Numbered from the stretch's first letter, positions 24,350 to 33,917 are shown. The stretch is DNA of 64,000 bases from Planctomycetota bacterium (GCA_014584345.1 JACTNB010000014.1:53893-117892), one strand, 5' to 3'. Program-made: numbers and translations. Notes: generated by a model from the sequence alone, not told the origin.

Positions 24350-24497
24350 GTGCCACGGTGGTTGTGTGGCATCATTTCTGAATGTACGCCCAATCGCCAA
24401 CAAGTTCGAGACGGCCACCGTACCCATGGTGCGGATAGTTTTAATTGGGAAAGTACAACATCATGTCGAAGTTGATAAACCCGCCGGGCGTGAACAC
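24350..24497 (-). pseudogene. Truncated duplicate of the 3' end of the membrane-protein gene at 31154-31786
   Basis: This 148-bp segment aligns without gaps to 31132-31279, with about 13 mismatches by eye. On the minus strand it reads FTPGGFINFDMMLYFPN, then a TAA where the intact gene has a Gln codon, then NYPHHGYGG and LVGDWAYIQK and stop. Homology starts at GTGCCACGG, 22 bp beyond the intact gene's stop codon, and ends abruptly inside the gene. The 5' part of the gene is absent. It is a relic of a partial gene duplication. Confidence 0.85.
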
Positions 24498-24564
24498 ACC
24501 GTCATCTGCCCTACCTGGTTGGCAGGGGTGGCATTGCGATTAGGAGACGTGGCAACAGCACCCA

Positions 24565-24885
24565 TCACGGGAAGTTTCCCACGCAGAGCCAGTATCGTCC
24601 CCGGGCTACCTCTTCAACGACGAGACACAACTGCGTCTCGCCAATCGTGATTTTGTCTCCCGGGGCGAGTTCACATTCACTTACACGCACACCGTTCACA
24701 TACGTTCCCCAGCGTGACCCAGCATCGGTGAGAAACACCTTGCCATCCCGCTCCAACAGTCGGCAATGAACGCGCGAAGAGGACGGGTCGTCGAGGCGAA
24801 TATCGCAGTGGACACCACGCCCGACGAGAATCAATTCGCCTGCACAAAGGCAGGTCAGTTGTTGATGCTGTTTCTGTTGAAACAT
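24565..24885 (-). CDS. FHA-domain protein
   Basis: A 106-residue protein that is almost only a forkhead-associated domain, which binds phosphothreonine peptides made by Ser/Thr kinases. The diagnostic residues are present: GRGVHCDIRLDDPSSSRVH contains the Gly-Arg and the Ser-Arg-x-His loop, and WGTYVNG contains the Thr/Asn of the last motif. I choose ATG 24885; a TTG 36 codons upstream would add a charged extension of uncertain meaning. The large Hanks-type kinase starting at 29990 lies on the same strand 5 kb away and is a possible phospho-partner, but that is inference. Downstream is the truncated duplicate. Confidence 0.8.
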   Translation of the reverse strand: MFQQKQHQQLTCLCAGELILVGRGVHCDIRLDDPSSSRVHCRLLERDGKVFLTDAGSRWGTYVNGVRVSECELAPGDKITIGETQLCLVVEEVARGRYWLCVGNFP

Positions 24886-25043
24886 GAAATCACCAACTCT
24901 CTTGGCCAGTCTTACCGATCCTGGAAGTGAACGGTCTTCCTTTTCTGACCGTAATTCGGACAAGCTGCACTCCTTGGCACGGTCAGGCTGCAACCTGTCG
25001 TCAACACAGGACTTTCCAAAAGCCCCGGTTTCCGGACTAGCGG

Positions 25044-25976
25044 TTAAAACTCTCCCAGGACTTCACCGCCGTTGCGGGTGCCTAATGCCATGCGTACCGT
25101 ACTGTCGAGATTTTCGGAAATGAAACGGACACTCCCATCGGCTAACGCAAAGTGGGCCCCCCCTTTATGGTAGCTGCCATAACTCAATGTCATCATATCG
25201 CCATCGAGACCATTGGGGCGAAAAATCAGATTGAACTCAACGCCCATCGAACCCAGGAACTCGGAAAAGTCCCGGCGTGGGTTACCGTCTCCATCGATGT
25301 CCGGTGAGCCGATCCCAAAATGATCGAGAATCTCGTTACCCCCCGACCCGGGAAAAGTGCGAGTAACATCCGTGGGGGCTTCACCAATTGCTACGGTGTT
25401 GCTCGATCCATCGATCAGGTCACGCATTCGAATACTGCTGTTCCAGAAGAACATGCCATTCTGGTTGACTCCAATTTCTCCGATGCTGCCGGGATGCCCC
25501 CAATTCCGGTCCGCCGTACGATCGCCCGACGCATTGGCGATGTAAGTCACCGGCACACGATTGGGTATTCCCGCGGAATCCACATGTTCCTGAACGGGGT
25601 TGCTGGGACAGCGAAACAGGGGAATCAGTGTTTCGCATGCATCTCGGTTCGGTCCGGCTACATGCCAGTCGCCCGCCCCCGTTTCCGCAAACGTCAACGT
25701 GTTATACAAGGAGGCCTGTTCAAGATAAGGGAGCAGCATGGCAGTCCACCCGGTCCCCAGTTCATCAAACCCGAATGGAAAGGTTCGATGCGCATCGTGA
25801 TAATTGTGCAGCGCCAGACCGATCTGCTTCAGGTTGTTTTTGCACTGGGAGCGGCGGGCCGCTTCCCGGGCCTGCTGAACCGCCGGGAGCAGCAACGCTA
25901 CTAGAATGGCGATGATCGCGATAACTACTAAGAGTTCGATCAGGGTGAACGCGCAGCGCGATTTCTTCGTAGACAT
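25044..25976 (-). CDS. DUF1559 type II/IV pseudopilin-like protein
   Basis: A 310-residue member of the large Planctomycetes DUF1559 family. Residues 9-40 form the prepilin class III leader and membrane helix: FTLIELLVVIAIIAILVALL, then PAVQQAREAARR, with cleavage expected just before FTLIE and N-methylation of Phe. The body contains CKNNLKQIGLALHNYHD and the C-terminal GGAHFALADGSVRFISE signature. These proteins are thought to be minor pilins or surface display proteins processed by a prepilin peptidase; one candidate peptidase is at 62143. A gap of 57 bp separates it from the kinase gene end upstream on the same strand. Confidence 0.95.
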   Translation of the reverse strand: MSTKKSRCAFTLIELLVVIAIIAILVALLLPAVQQAREAARRSQCKNNLKQIGLALHNYHDAHRTFPFGFDELGTGWTAMLLPYLEQASLYNTLTFAETGAGDWHVAGPNRDACETLIPLFRCPSNPVQEHVDSAGIPNRVPVTYIANASGDRTADRNWGHPGSIGEIGVNQNGMFFWNSSIRMRDLIDGSSNTVAIGEAPTDVTRTFPGSGGNEILDHFGIGSPDIDGDGNPRRDFSEFLGSMGVEFNLIFRPNGLDGDMMTLSYGSYHKGGAHFALADGSVRFISENLDSTVRMALGTRNGGEVLGEF

Positions 25977-26033
25977 GACGGGGCCTCTGTTTCTGGAAAT
26001 GCTTGTTGAAATGTTGTGTCGATTGACGACGTG

Positions 26034-29000
26034 TCAATCCACTTGAAGTGGCTGAATACGAATATCTCGGTATTGGACGGTTCCGACGAATGCCTGCAGT
26101 CCAATATGGCCTTTACGACGGGCAACAGTGTTTGCAAAATGGGGGAAGGCGATTACAAGGTCATCCAGCAGGCGCCAGAACGCCAACTGACCGTTAATTT
26201 CCACACTCAGCAGTTGATCCACCAGCCGTATCTTGACGCGGTTCCACTCTCCCGTGCGAAAGGCATTGGTCTCGGCACCAAAGTCGTGGGAGTGAACCCA
26301 ATCTCTGTCCCCGCCAGGTTCATGGGGAGGCTGAAGTTCGTCGCTGAGGTACAGGCCGCCACTCGAAGGGTGATCCGTGCCGGGTAAGAAACTGTCACGT
26401 CCACCTCCCAGATGAACTTCTAAAACATTCTGAAACGTGGCGTGTGGTTCTGGCACCCGCAGGAAAACTCCTCCGTTCGATGGGTCGGCACAGTGAACTT
26501 CCATCGTAAGCTCGAAGTCCGAGCAGGGCTCTTTGAGATACGCGACCGACATGCCGCGGCTGGCATCACCAGTCAGCGTGCCCTCGGTAAACCGCCAGTC
26601 GTCCGTAGACTCTTCGGGGACGACATACCAGGAATTGGCAGCGATGACTTGCTGCGGGCCAGCAGTTGCTGCAGGCTGCATATTCTCGCGGCCATACCCT
26701 GCCGACGAAATTTCAGAAACCGGTGCAAGCACAAGCCGGACACCTACCCGATTTCTACGGACATTCCTGGCGAAATCCGCACGTTCACTGCACTCGAGTG
26801 CATCGGCCCCGACATACGCCCAGCCGCCGCCTCGGCCGATTTTTCCCGCGATCGGAGGATCCGCAACCACGGGGTTTAGGCCGCCAGGCAACTGGGCGGA
26901 ATACGAGTCGTAACAGTATTCAAATACGTTGCCATGGATATCGTGCAGGCCCCAGGCATTTGGCAGCAGTTTTCCGACCTCGTGCGCGTAGCCCTCCCCG
27001 AGATCCTGTGTATTCTCCTTCCACCACGCATACATGTTCAACTCCGAGACGTCCGTCCCGAAACTATAAACGGAACGTGTTCCCGCACGGCAGAAGTATT
27101 CCCATTCTGCCTCGGTAGGAAGACGGTACTCCCAATCCGTCGGGATATTGCCTGACCGGCGATCACGGTCGGTCAATTGTTGGCAGTAGTCAACCGCTTC
27201 ATCCCAAGTGATGTGCGTGGCAGCGTGGCGATCGTTGATCTGTTTATCGTTAAACGGCCCCCACGGCGTGTATCCGACAAGCTGTCGCCACTCTCCTTGA
27301 GTGAGTTCATGCTGCTGCACCCAGAATCCGTAACCGATCTCCACATCGACGGGCCATTCGTCGCTCTCGTCTGGAGTCTCTTGCACAGAGCCCATGCGAA
27401 ACCGACCAGGCGGAATCCAGAGAAAAGTTGTACCGAGAAAATTTTTTGACCAGGTCTCCTGGAGTTGCTTACCCGTGAAAGGATCAACGGGATCATTGTT
27501 CAGAGGAGTTGTACGTGAGATTTTCGACACGGCAACTGCCGGTTTGGGCTCCAGTTTCATATTGGCATTGGATAGCACTTTCCCGTCCCAGGTCAGTTCC
27601 TCGACCCAGTGGGGCGACGTGTCGCGAATGGCCAGCCCGCTACCGTTCCCTGTGATCGCCGTCATCCGCAACCGGGCGGTGTTGAGGGAATCGATCTCGA
27701 ATTCACAGGCGAATTTGAAGCCGGTTTTCGTAACGCCGCCACTGTTGGCATCGGTCGCCTGCAGCGATTGGAATTCCCCATGCCAGACGCGACCCTGCTG
27801 CTGCATTAGCGTCACCACAATGTCATGCGTCGCGACGGGGGCCTGCTGAATGTAAGTGCCGATGAAAGCGGAACCAACGGCAAGTGAAATCCCGCTTAAC
27901 TGGCTATCCGAACCTTCGGGTTCAGGGACTGGAACCGGATTTGGCGACGGAGATGGAGAGGTCCCCGTGGGAACCAGATGAATTCCGCTGCCATCGATGT
28001 GCAGCACACGCGTGTCTCCTTTCTCGATCGAAAATGTCTGCGGGCTGTGGACGACGGTGTCACCACTCTTCACGGAAAAACCGTGTGCGCCGAAGGTGAC
28101 TTTAACCACGAGATCCGCCGCTGAGAGGGTATGTTCCTGGCCATCGACGGAGAGGGTGAGTTGCCCACCTTGCTTGCGGAGCCAGTCTTCATTGACTTCA
28201 ACTGCCAGTGTGCGGTTGCCGTCCTTGAGATAGATCGTGATCCCACTGTAGGCGAGGCCAAAGACGACCAGGAAGCAGAGCGTGCCCCAGAGCAGCCAAC
28301 TGTCCCAAATGCTCTCGGTGGCAAGCGGTTGCAGGTGTCCCTTGTTGTTGAACTGGTAATGGCGTTGTTTGTAAGGGAGCCTGCGATATGTCTGGAGTGA
28401 CTCCCACAGGTCTTTGGCAAACTTGTTGCCCGGCTTGAGTGCGAGTAGTCGCTCGAGGTTCTCCTCGATCCCCTGGAGTTGCCGGGTACGAACACATTCC
28501 TGGAGGGAACGCAACAGCAAATCCGATTCCTCCTGTAACTCCAGCGCCTCGTCGAGTGTTCGCTGTATTTCCAAGCCGCGGAAATCCGGAGGAATGCTCT
28601 GCAGGAGTTGTGCAGCCTGCGAATAATCGTGCCGGGCGATGAATTGCCTGGCAGTAGCCAGCAGAACCGGTACGCGTTGCTGAAGTTGTTTCGGCAGTTT
28701 CTTGACTTCCGGGAGAGTCCTGCGCGCCCAGTCCGCGTACTCCCCGGCAACCGGCCCGGTAAGGTTCAGCATCTTTTCCAGAGAGGCTACCGCCTGCGCG
28801 TGCTGTCCGCGCTGGATCAACTCCAGGGCCTTGGACTTCATCGCCTCGTATTTTGTGCGTTCCTGTTCCGTCTTGGCTTTTTCCGCCTGACTATCAGGGG
28901 ATGTTGACTCAAGCCACTGCTGCAAAAAGTCGATGACTTCCTGCATGGACCGCGGGCGATATTGAGGCTTTTTCTCGAGCATCCGCAAACAGAAATCGGC

Positions 29001-29990
29001 TAGTTGCGGATCAACATCGGGACGAATTTTAGACAACGGTTGTGGTTGATCATTGAGCGCCTGATTCAGAATGACCAGCACGGAACCTTGAAATGGAGTA
29101 TGCCCCGCGAGTAACTCATACAGTATGACACCCAGTGCATAAACATCGCTGTGCGGCCCGATCTGATCGAGTTCCGATCGAATCTGTTCGGGAGACATAT
29201 ACGCAGGCGTCCCGAGGATCGAACCTTCATGGGTAATTTTAGAATCATGGCGATCGTCAATGCGTGCCAGTCCAAAGTCGGTGACGCAGGGAGTTGTGCC
29301 ATTCTTCATCAGCACGTTGCCGGCCTTGACATCCCGATGCAGAATACCTCGTTCGTGTGCGCAATGCAGACCCGACGCAATAGCGGAAATAATTTCTGCG
29401 ATACGCCGCTGGTCCTGATACTCAGGGACGCCCACACACTGCGAAAGCGGCGGTCCATTGATGTACTCCATGGAAATGAAGGGAGTACCATTAACATCTC
29501 CCGCGTCGTAGATGCGGCTCAGGTTGGGGTGTTCCAGTCGCGCCGCTGCCTGGGCTTCGCGGGTAAATCGTTTCAGGAAGCCTGGGCCTTCGGTGCCTGT
29601 TCCGGTAGGAATTTTGAGCGCAACCTGCCGACCAAGATGCGTGTCCTCGGCCAGAAAGACCACTCCCATGGCACCGCTGCCGAGTTGACGAATCAGATGA
29701 TAGCGGCCGAATTCCGTCTGCGGAGCAAAATCAGTCCGTTGCGATGCCCCGGGACGAATCGTTTCCGCAGATTCCGGATCCCCAGAATCGATACGGGAAG
29801 GGGCCGACAGCGCCTCCAGCAGTCCCTCCCCTTCCGCGTAGGATCGTAATCCATCAGCCAGTTCCGGGTAGGCAGCGCAGAGCGATTCCATTTCCACGGC
29901 CTCTCCTGCTTCCCGACGCCGAATGTACTCAGCCAGCACCGCGTGCAAAGACTGAGTCGAGGCGGATTCATTCTGTTCGTGGTTACTCAT
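26034..29990 (-). CDS. Hanks-type Ser/Thr kinase fused to FGE-like and DUF1080-like domains
   Basis: A 1318-residue transmembrane kinase. An N-terminal helical leader of about 95 residues precedes the kinase domain (about 96-362): glycine loop LGSGAMGVV, ATP Lys in VALK, catalytic HRDVKAGN, DFGLA and GTPAYMSPEQ, so all catalytic residues are present. TPR-like helices follow (about 380-560), then one membrane helix (about 595-620, LLWGTLCFLVVFGLAYSGITI). The extracytoplasmic part has an FGE/SUMF1-like fold (about 860-1100, FLWIPPGRFRMGS, RLPTEAEWEYFCRAG, HGNVFEYC) and a DUF1080-like jellyroll (about 1130-1315). In the FGE part the first active-site Cys position reads WAYV, so formylglycine formation is unlikely. 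ATG 29990 has GAGGTGAG upstream. It follows the sigma factor gene by 8 bp. Confidence 0.93.
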   Translation of the reverse strand: MSNHEQNESASTQSLHAVLAEYIRRREAGEAVEMESLCAAYPELADGLRSYAEGEGLLEALSAPSRIDSGDPESAETIRPGASQRTDFAPQTEFGRYHLIRQLGSGAMGVVFLAEDTHLGRQVALKIPTGTGTEGPGFLKRFTREAQAAARLEHPNLSRIYDAGDVNGTPFISMEYINGPPLSQCVGVPEYQDQRRIAEIISAIASGLHCAHERGILHRDVKAGNVLMKNGTTPCVTDFGLARIDDRHDSKITHEGSILGTPAYMSPEQIRSELDQIGPHSDVYALGVILYELLAGHTPFQGSVLVILNQALNDQPQPLSKIRPDVDPQLADFCLRMLEKKPQYRPRSMQEVIDFLQQWLESTSPDSQAEKAKTEQERTKYEAMKSKALELIQRGQHAQAVASLEKMLNLTGPVAGEYADWARRTLPEVKKLPKQLQQRVPVLLATARQFIARHDYSQAAQLLQSIPPDFRGLEIQRTLDEALELQEESDLLLRSLQECVRTRQLQGIEENLERLLALKPGNKFAKDLWESLQTYRRLPYKQRHYQFNNKGHLQPLATESIWDSWLLWGTLCFLVVFGLAYSGITIYLKDGNRTLAVEVNEDWLRKQGGQLTLSVDGQEHTLSAADLVVKVTFGAHGFSVKSGDTVVHSPQTFSIEKGDTRVLHIDGSGIHLVPTGTSPSPSPNPVPVPEPEGSDSQLSGISLAVGSAFIGTYIQQAPVATHDIVVTLMQQQGRVWHGEFQSLQATDANSGGVTKTGFKFACEFEIDSLNTARLRMTAITGNGSGLAIRDTSPHWVEELTWDGKVLSNANMKLEPKPAVAVSKISRTTPLNNDPVDPFTGKQLQETWSKNFLGTTFLWIPPGRFRMGSVQETPDESDEWPVDVEIGYGFWVQQHELTQGEWRQLVGYTPWGPFNDKQINDRHAATHITWDEAVDYCQQLTDRDRRSGNIPTDWEYRLPTEAEWEYFCRAGTRSVYSFGTDVSELNMYAWWKENTQDLGEGYAHEVGKLLPNAWGLHDIHGNVFEYCYDSYSAQLPGGLNPVVADPPIAGKIGRGGGWAYVGADALECSERADFARNVRRNRVGVRLVLAPVSEISSAGYGRENMQPAATAGPQQVIAANSWYVVPEESTDDWRFTEGTLTGDASRGMSVAYLKEPCSDFELTMEVHCADPSNGGVFLRVPEPHATFQNVLEVHLGGGRDSFLPGTDHPSSGGLYLSDELQPPHEPGGDRDWVHSHDFGAETNAFRTGEWNRVKIRLVDQLLSVEINGQLAFWRLLDDLVIAFPHFANTVARRKGHIGLQAFVGTVQYRDIRIQPLQVD

Positions 29991-29998
29991 CACTCACC

Positions 29999-30610
29999 TC
30001 AGGCATCGGTAATGCCGCGTTGCTTCAGTAGGGCTTTCAATTCTTTCATGCCTTTAACCAGTTGCCGGGTGACGGCACTCTCCGATTTGTCGAGTTGACG
30101 GGCAATCTCCGCCATCGTGAGATCATCCAGGTGTTTCAGCCGCATCACCTCCTGGCACTCTTCGCTCAGCTGATCGATTGCATCCCGTACAATCTGGTTA
30201 TGCTCTTTGAGAATCAGGCGACGACTGGGCGAAGTCTGCCTCCCCGGTGCCTGATAGATTTCATGGCTGGCATCCTCTTCCCGATCGATACTCCGTTTAG
30301 CCGCATATTTCTCCCGTTGCAGCAGTTCTTGAATGTCATGCTCCAGTATTCGCCGGACCCATTCCAGGAATTCACCACCCGTGCGACCTCGAAATTGAGG
30401 CCAGTCGGCCACTACCTGGGTAAGTACTTTTTGGATTAGATCGGAACCATCGGCTCGGACCCGGAGCTTAGGTCCCAGCGCCTTTTCAATAACCGGACGC
30501 AGAGACACCCTGAGATGCTGCAGCAACCCACTTCGGGCCAATTCGTCGCCCTGCCGTGCGCGGTCCAGCAGGTCATCGTATTCTTCGAAATTGTTCTCAT
30601 GGCTCGTCAT
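29999..30610 (-). CDS. ECF-type sigma factor, Planctomycetes kinase-linked group
   Basis: A 203-residue sigma-70 family factor with only regions 2 and 4. Region 2 includes RADGSDLIQKVLTQVVADWPQFRGRTGGEFLEWVRRIL, which follows the form of the Planctomycetes-specific sigma subfamily (SDxxQ, FRGRTxxEFLxWLRRIL). Region 4 is LSEECQEVMRLKHLDDLTMAEIARQLDKSESAVTRQL, a clear helix-turn-helix. The ATG at 30610, with GGAGTGGAG before it, is chosen over a start 32 codons upstream in Trp/Cys-rich sequence. No anti-sigma gene is adjacent; the kinase gene 8 bp downstream is the likely regulator, as in other sigma/kinase pairs of this phylum. Confidence 0.92.
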   Translation of the reverse strand: MTSHENNFEEYDDLLDRARQGDELARSGLLQHLRVSLRPVIEKALGPKLRVRADGSDLIQKVLTQVVADWPQFRGRTGGEFLEWVRRILEHDIQELLQREKYAAKRSIDREEDASHEIYQAPGRQTSPSRRLILKEHNQIVRDAIDQLSEECQEVMRLKHLDDLTMAEIARQLDKSESAVTRQLVKGMKELKALLKQRGITDA

Positions 30611-31131
30611 CTCCACTCCCGTTATGTCTTCAGGCAGGATTCCACCGCGATTCCAGCAATAAAAACGCCAGAAATCCCAGATTTTACGGAATTGATTGCA
30701 ACACATAATATAACAAAGAGTTGCGCATGCGTGCTCGGCATTTCACTGGTCACCCTGTGGTGCGGAAATAATACGAGACCGAGTGGATTCAGGTGACCTG
30801 CTCACATCGCGAAGCAGCTCGGCATGCTGGCCTTGGATGGTGCAGGCATGGCACTTGAAAGCACGCCAACCGGGTCAATAAATCAGAATTGCTGACATTG
30901 ACAACTGTGTGAGAAATGTGGGTTCGCCTGGATTTCTCACCTGGTTTTTATTTTCGTCGTTGGTGGGCTTGTTGGGTGGAGATGCGAATGGGTGTGAGAG
31001 TGGGAAGCAGAGACGTATTTTTGTCGGCAAAGGCCTGATTTCATGCGGTTTCAGACGCAACGGCGCATACCGGGAGCCGCGGAGAGGGGCTGCCGAAGAA
31101 ATTGTGAACGAGATTCTCATGCAGGCACAAA
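30611..31131. other. Upstream region of the sigma/kinase operon
   Basis: About 520 bp without a convincing gene. An AT-rich stretch at about 30685-30720 (contains ATAATATAACAAAG) may hold the sigma operon promoter. A stem-loop with a T-rich flank lies at 30909-30954. Confidence 0.35.
30909..30954 (+). terminator. Possible terminator hairpin
   Basis: GTGAGAAAT and its complement ATTTCTCAC form a 9-bp stem around a 14-base loop, followed by CTGGTTTTTATTTTC. The T-run fits an intrinsic terminator read on the plus strand, but no plus-strand gene ends here, so its purpose is unclear. Confidence 0.35.
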
Positions 31132-31153
31132 GTGCCACGGTTGTTGTTTAGCG

Positions 31154-31786
31154 TCATTCGTGAACGTACGCCCAATCGCCAACAGGTTCGAGGCTGCCAC
31201 CGTACCCATGGTGCGGATAGTTTTGATTGGGAAAGTACAACATCATGTCGAAGTTGAGAAACCCGCTGGGCGTGAACACGGTTAAAACCCAGGAATTGCC
31301 GGCATACTGCTGCTTTGCCATGTCACCTGTGTGGTACCGATATTCGGGATACGCCGCCATTCCCGTGCACGGAACAGCCGGAATGTAGTCCGGAACAAGA
31401 TCATTCAGTGATTGCGGCGGGCCAGAATGATAACGCTCGTAGTTTTCAATCGCACGGATTAGCGTTTGACTTCGTTGGGCAAAGGATTTCATACCCGCCA
31501 TGCGGGCCTTATCTCCAAGACCAACTCCAAAAATGCAACATGGAACAAACAGCGCAATACACAACAGATACAAGCATGATCGGCGCCGCGTGTCCCGAAA
31601 GAACAGACCGAAGACCAGGAACGGCATCGCCAGAATGGATGCAACCAGGGGTAAGACGTAAATCATCTGGCCCCACAGGAACAGACTTGTGCCTCCTTGC
31701 GTTGTGGAGAGCCATTCCGAGAACGGAAAATAGACGATCGCCGAGAGGGCAAAGACCACCAATTGAATTAGCTCGCGGCGTTTCAT
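31154..31786 (-). CDS. Membrane protein of unknown function with conserved C-terminal domain
   Basis: A 210-residue protein, not recognised. Three hydrophobic segments fill the N-terminal half (LIQLVVFALSAIVYFPF, a long segment after LFLWGQMIYV, and CLYLLCIALFVPCCIFGVGL). The C-terminal half is soluble: FAQRSQTLIRAIENYERYHSG and then PQSLNDLVPDYIPAVP. This resembles the 'ieryrkehGryPesLeeLvP' repeat of pseudopilin-like proteins, and it ends in FDMMLYFPNQNYPHHGYGG. ATG 31786 is used; a GTG at 31822 would add 12 residues. It begins 76 bp after the pyrophosphatase stop. A broken copy of its 3' end lies at 24350-24497. Confidence 0.75.
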   Translation of the reverse strand: MKRRELIQLVVFALSAIVYFPFSEWLSTTQGGTSLFLWGQMIYVLPLVASILAMPFLVFGLFFRDTRRRSCLYLLCIALFVPCCIFGVGLGDKARMAGMKSFAQRSQTLIRAIENYERYHSGPPQSLNDLVPDYIPAVPCTGMAAYPEYRYHTGDMAKQQYAGNSWVLTVFTPSGFLNFDMMLYFPNQNYPHHGYGGSLEPVGDWAYVHE

Positions 31787-31862
31787 GGATAGGAAAATTT
31801 CAATGCCCTCTTGCCAAGTCACGCCGCGTGGCTCGTTTGCGGGAATACCCGCGGTGTGTCCG

Positions 31863-33917
31863 TCAGACCAGCAGGGGGGCGATGACCAAGGCCACGACGC
31901 TCATTAACTTGATGAGAATGTTCAGGCTGGGGCCAGCGGTGTCCTTGAAGGGATCTCCCACCGTGTCGCCGATGACGGCTGCCTTGTGGGCATCCGATCC
32001 CTTGCCGCCATGATGCCCCCCTTCGATGAACTTCTTGGCGTTATCCCAGGCCCCTCCGGAATTCGACATGAACAAGGCCAGCATGACTCCTGAAGCCGTG
32101 ACTCCCACCAGCAGACCTCCCAGCATTTCGGCTCCTCCAAGAAACCCGACCGCAACGGGCGTGACAATCCCCAGCAGGGCTGGCAGGATCATTTCACGAA
32201 TGGCTGCGGATGTGGAGATATCGACGCAGCGGGCGTAATCAGCCTTCACGTTTTCATCTCCCGACAGTAATCCCGGAATCTCCCGGAACTGTCGGCGAAC
32301 TTCGGCCATCATGCGGTAGGCTGCCCGCCCGACGGCGTTCATGGCCATGGCCGAAAACAGGTAAGGCAACATGGACCCCAGAAACAGACCGGCCGTAACC
32401 TGGGGATTGGTCACGTCGATCACCGTAATCCCGGCTTGTGCCCGAAAGGCGGCAAACAGAGCCAACGCTGTCAACGCAGCCGAGCCTATCGCGAACCCCT
32501 TGCCGATCGCTGCCGTCGTATTGCCGACCGCATCGAGTTTATCGGTGCGACCACGCACTTCTCCGGGAAGTTCGGACATCTGAGCGATCCCCCCCGCGTT
32601 ATCGGCAATCGGGCCGTAGGCATCCACCGCCAGTTGAATGCCGGTGGTCACCAGCATCCCCAATGCCGCAATGGCTATGCCATAAAGCCCAGCAAAATGA
32701 AACGATATCATCACCGCCGCGATCAGACAGATCACCGGCAAGGCCGTGGAATACATGCCTACCCCCAGGCCGGCAATGATATTTGTCGCTGCCCCCATTT
32801 CCGACTGCTGCGCGATTTTTTGGGCCGAGGGACGGGACTCCGCCGTGTAGAATTCCGTCAACATGCCAATCGCCACACCGGCAATCAAACCCGCAATGAT
32901 CGACCAGAAAATGCCGATGCTGGCGTATTCCATATTTTCCAGCGTGTATGTCGCCGGGGCCAGCCACAATACCAGAGGATAGGCCAGCACCAGCATCAGC
33001 ACAGCCGCCATGATGGTCCCCATATTCAACGCGGTTTGGGGATTGCCCCCCTCACTGGTGCGTACCAGAAACGTTCCCGCAATGGACATGACAATGCCCA
33101 TCGCCGCAAGCAGCAATGGCAACAACACCAGTTCCACCGAACCAGCAGCCGCACCCAGCACCATCGTCCCAATGATCGATCCCACGTAGGATTCGAACAG
33201 ATCCGCACCCATGCCGGCCACATCACCAACGTTATCTCCTACATTGTCGGCAATCGTCGCGGGGTTGCGGGGATCGTCCTCGGGAATACCGGCTTCCACT
33301 TTCCCCACCAGGTCGGCCCCCACGTCGGCTGCTTTCGTGAAGATGCCCCCACCCACACGGGCGAACAAGGCAATGGAACTGGCCCCCATCGCAAAACCGC
33401 TGAGAACGGGAAGTACAATTTCCCGCAGGGCGGTGACATCTTTCCCAAATTGAGCCGTAAATACCAGGTAGAGGGCGGACAGTCCGAGCAATCCCAGCCC
33501 GACCACCGACATTCCCATGACCGTACCCCCCGAAAACGCCACAATCAGCGCCTCGTTCAGTCCAGTGCGAGCCGCGTGCGTGGTCCGCATATTGGCCGCA
33601 GTGGCGATTCGCATGCCAAAGAACCCCGCCAGCCCGGAGCAAAAGGCCCCCACCATGAATGCAATCGCGACCAGTTGCTGCGCGTCTTTATAGACATAGG
33701 CCAACAGAGCCGCAACGACGATTACGAAGACCACCAATACCAGGTACTCGCGCTTGAGGAACGCCATTGCCCCTTCGCGAATGGCGGCCCCAATTTCCTG
33801 CATGCGATCCGTGCCCGGGTTCTGGGCAAGCACCCAGCGCGACTTGGCCAGGGCAAACAGCAGCGCAAGTGCTCCCGCGCCGATACTCGAAATAACGATT
33901 CCTGTTGTGGCATCCAT
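31863..33917 (-). CDS. hppA: Membrane-bound ion-pumping pyrophosphatase, K+-dependent type
   Basis: A 684-residue, about 16-helix integral membrane enzyme that couples hydrolysis of pyrophosphate to H+ or Na+ pumping out of the cytoplasm. The substrate site is intact: DVGADLVGKVE (DX7KXE) followed by DDPRNPATIADNVGDNVGD, and the third conserved acidic motif GDTVGDPFKDTAGPS near the C terminus. The K+-dependence signature is GNTTAAIGKG: Ala and Gly where K+-independent enzymes have Lys and Thr. That predicts a K+-dependent enzyme, a class containing both Na+ and H+ pumps. The ATG at 33917 matches the family's first helix. Its downstream neighbour is an unrelated membrane protein. Confidence 0.97.
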   Translation of the reverse strand: MDATTGIVISSIGAGALALLFALAKSRWVLAQNPGTDRMQEIGAAIREGAMAFLKREYLVLVVFVIVVAALLAYVYKDAQQLVAIAFMVGAFCSGLAGFFGMRIATAANMRTTHAARTGLNEALIVAFSGGTVMGMSVVGLGLLGLSALYLVFTAQFGKDVTALREIVLPVLSGFAMGASSIALFARVGGGIFTKAADVGADLVGKVEAGIPEDDPRNPATIADNVGDNVGDVAGMGADLFESYVGSIIGTMVLGAAAGSVELVLLPLLLAAMGIVMSIAGTFLVRTSEGGNPQTALNMGTIMAAVLMLVLAYPLVLWLAPATYTLENMEYASIGIFWSIIAGLIAGVAIGMLTEFYTAESRPSAQKIAQQSEMGAATNIIAGLGVGMYSTALPVICLIAAVMISFHFAGLYGIAIAALGMLVTTGIQLAVDAYGPIADNAGGIAQMSELPGEVRGRTDKLDAVGNTTAAIGKGFAIGSAALTALALFAAFRAQAGITVIDVTNPQVTAGLFLGSMLPYLFSAMAMNAVGRAAYRMMAEVRRQFREIPGLLSGDENVKADYARCVDISTSAAIREMILPALLGIVTPVAVGFLGGAEMLGGLLVGVTASGVMLALFMSNSGGAWDNAKKFIEGGHHGGKGSDAHKAAVIGDTVGDPFKDTAGPSLNILIKLMSVVALVIAPLLV

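Noticed and set aside
31189..31260. Possible tRNA T-loop (GGTTCGA)
   Set aside because: GGTTCGAG occurs inside the membrane-protein gene with no acceptor or anticodon stem around it.
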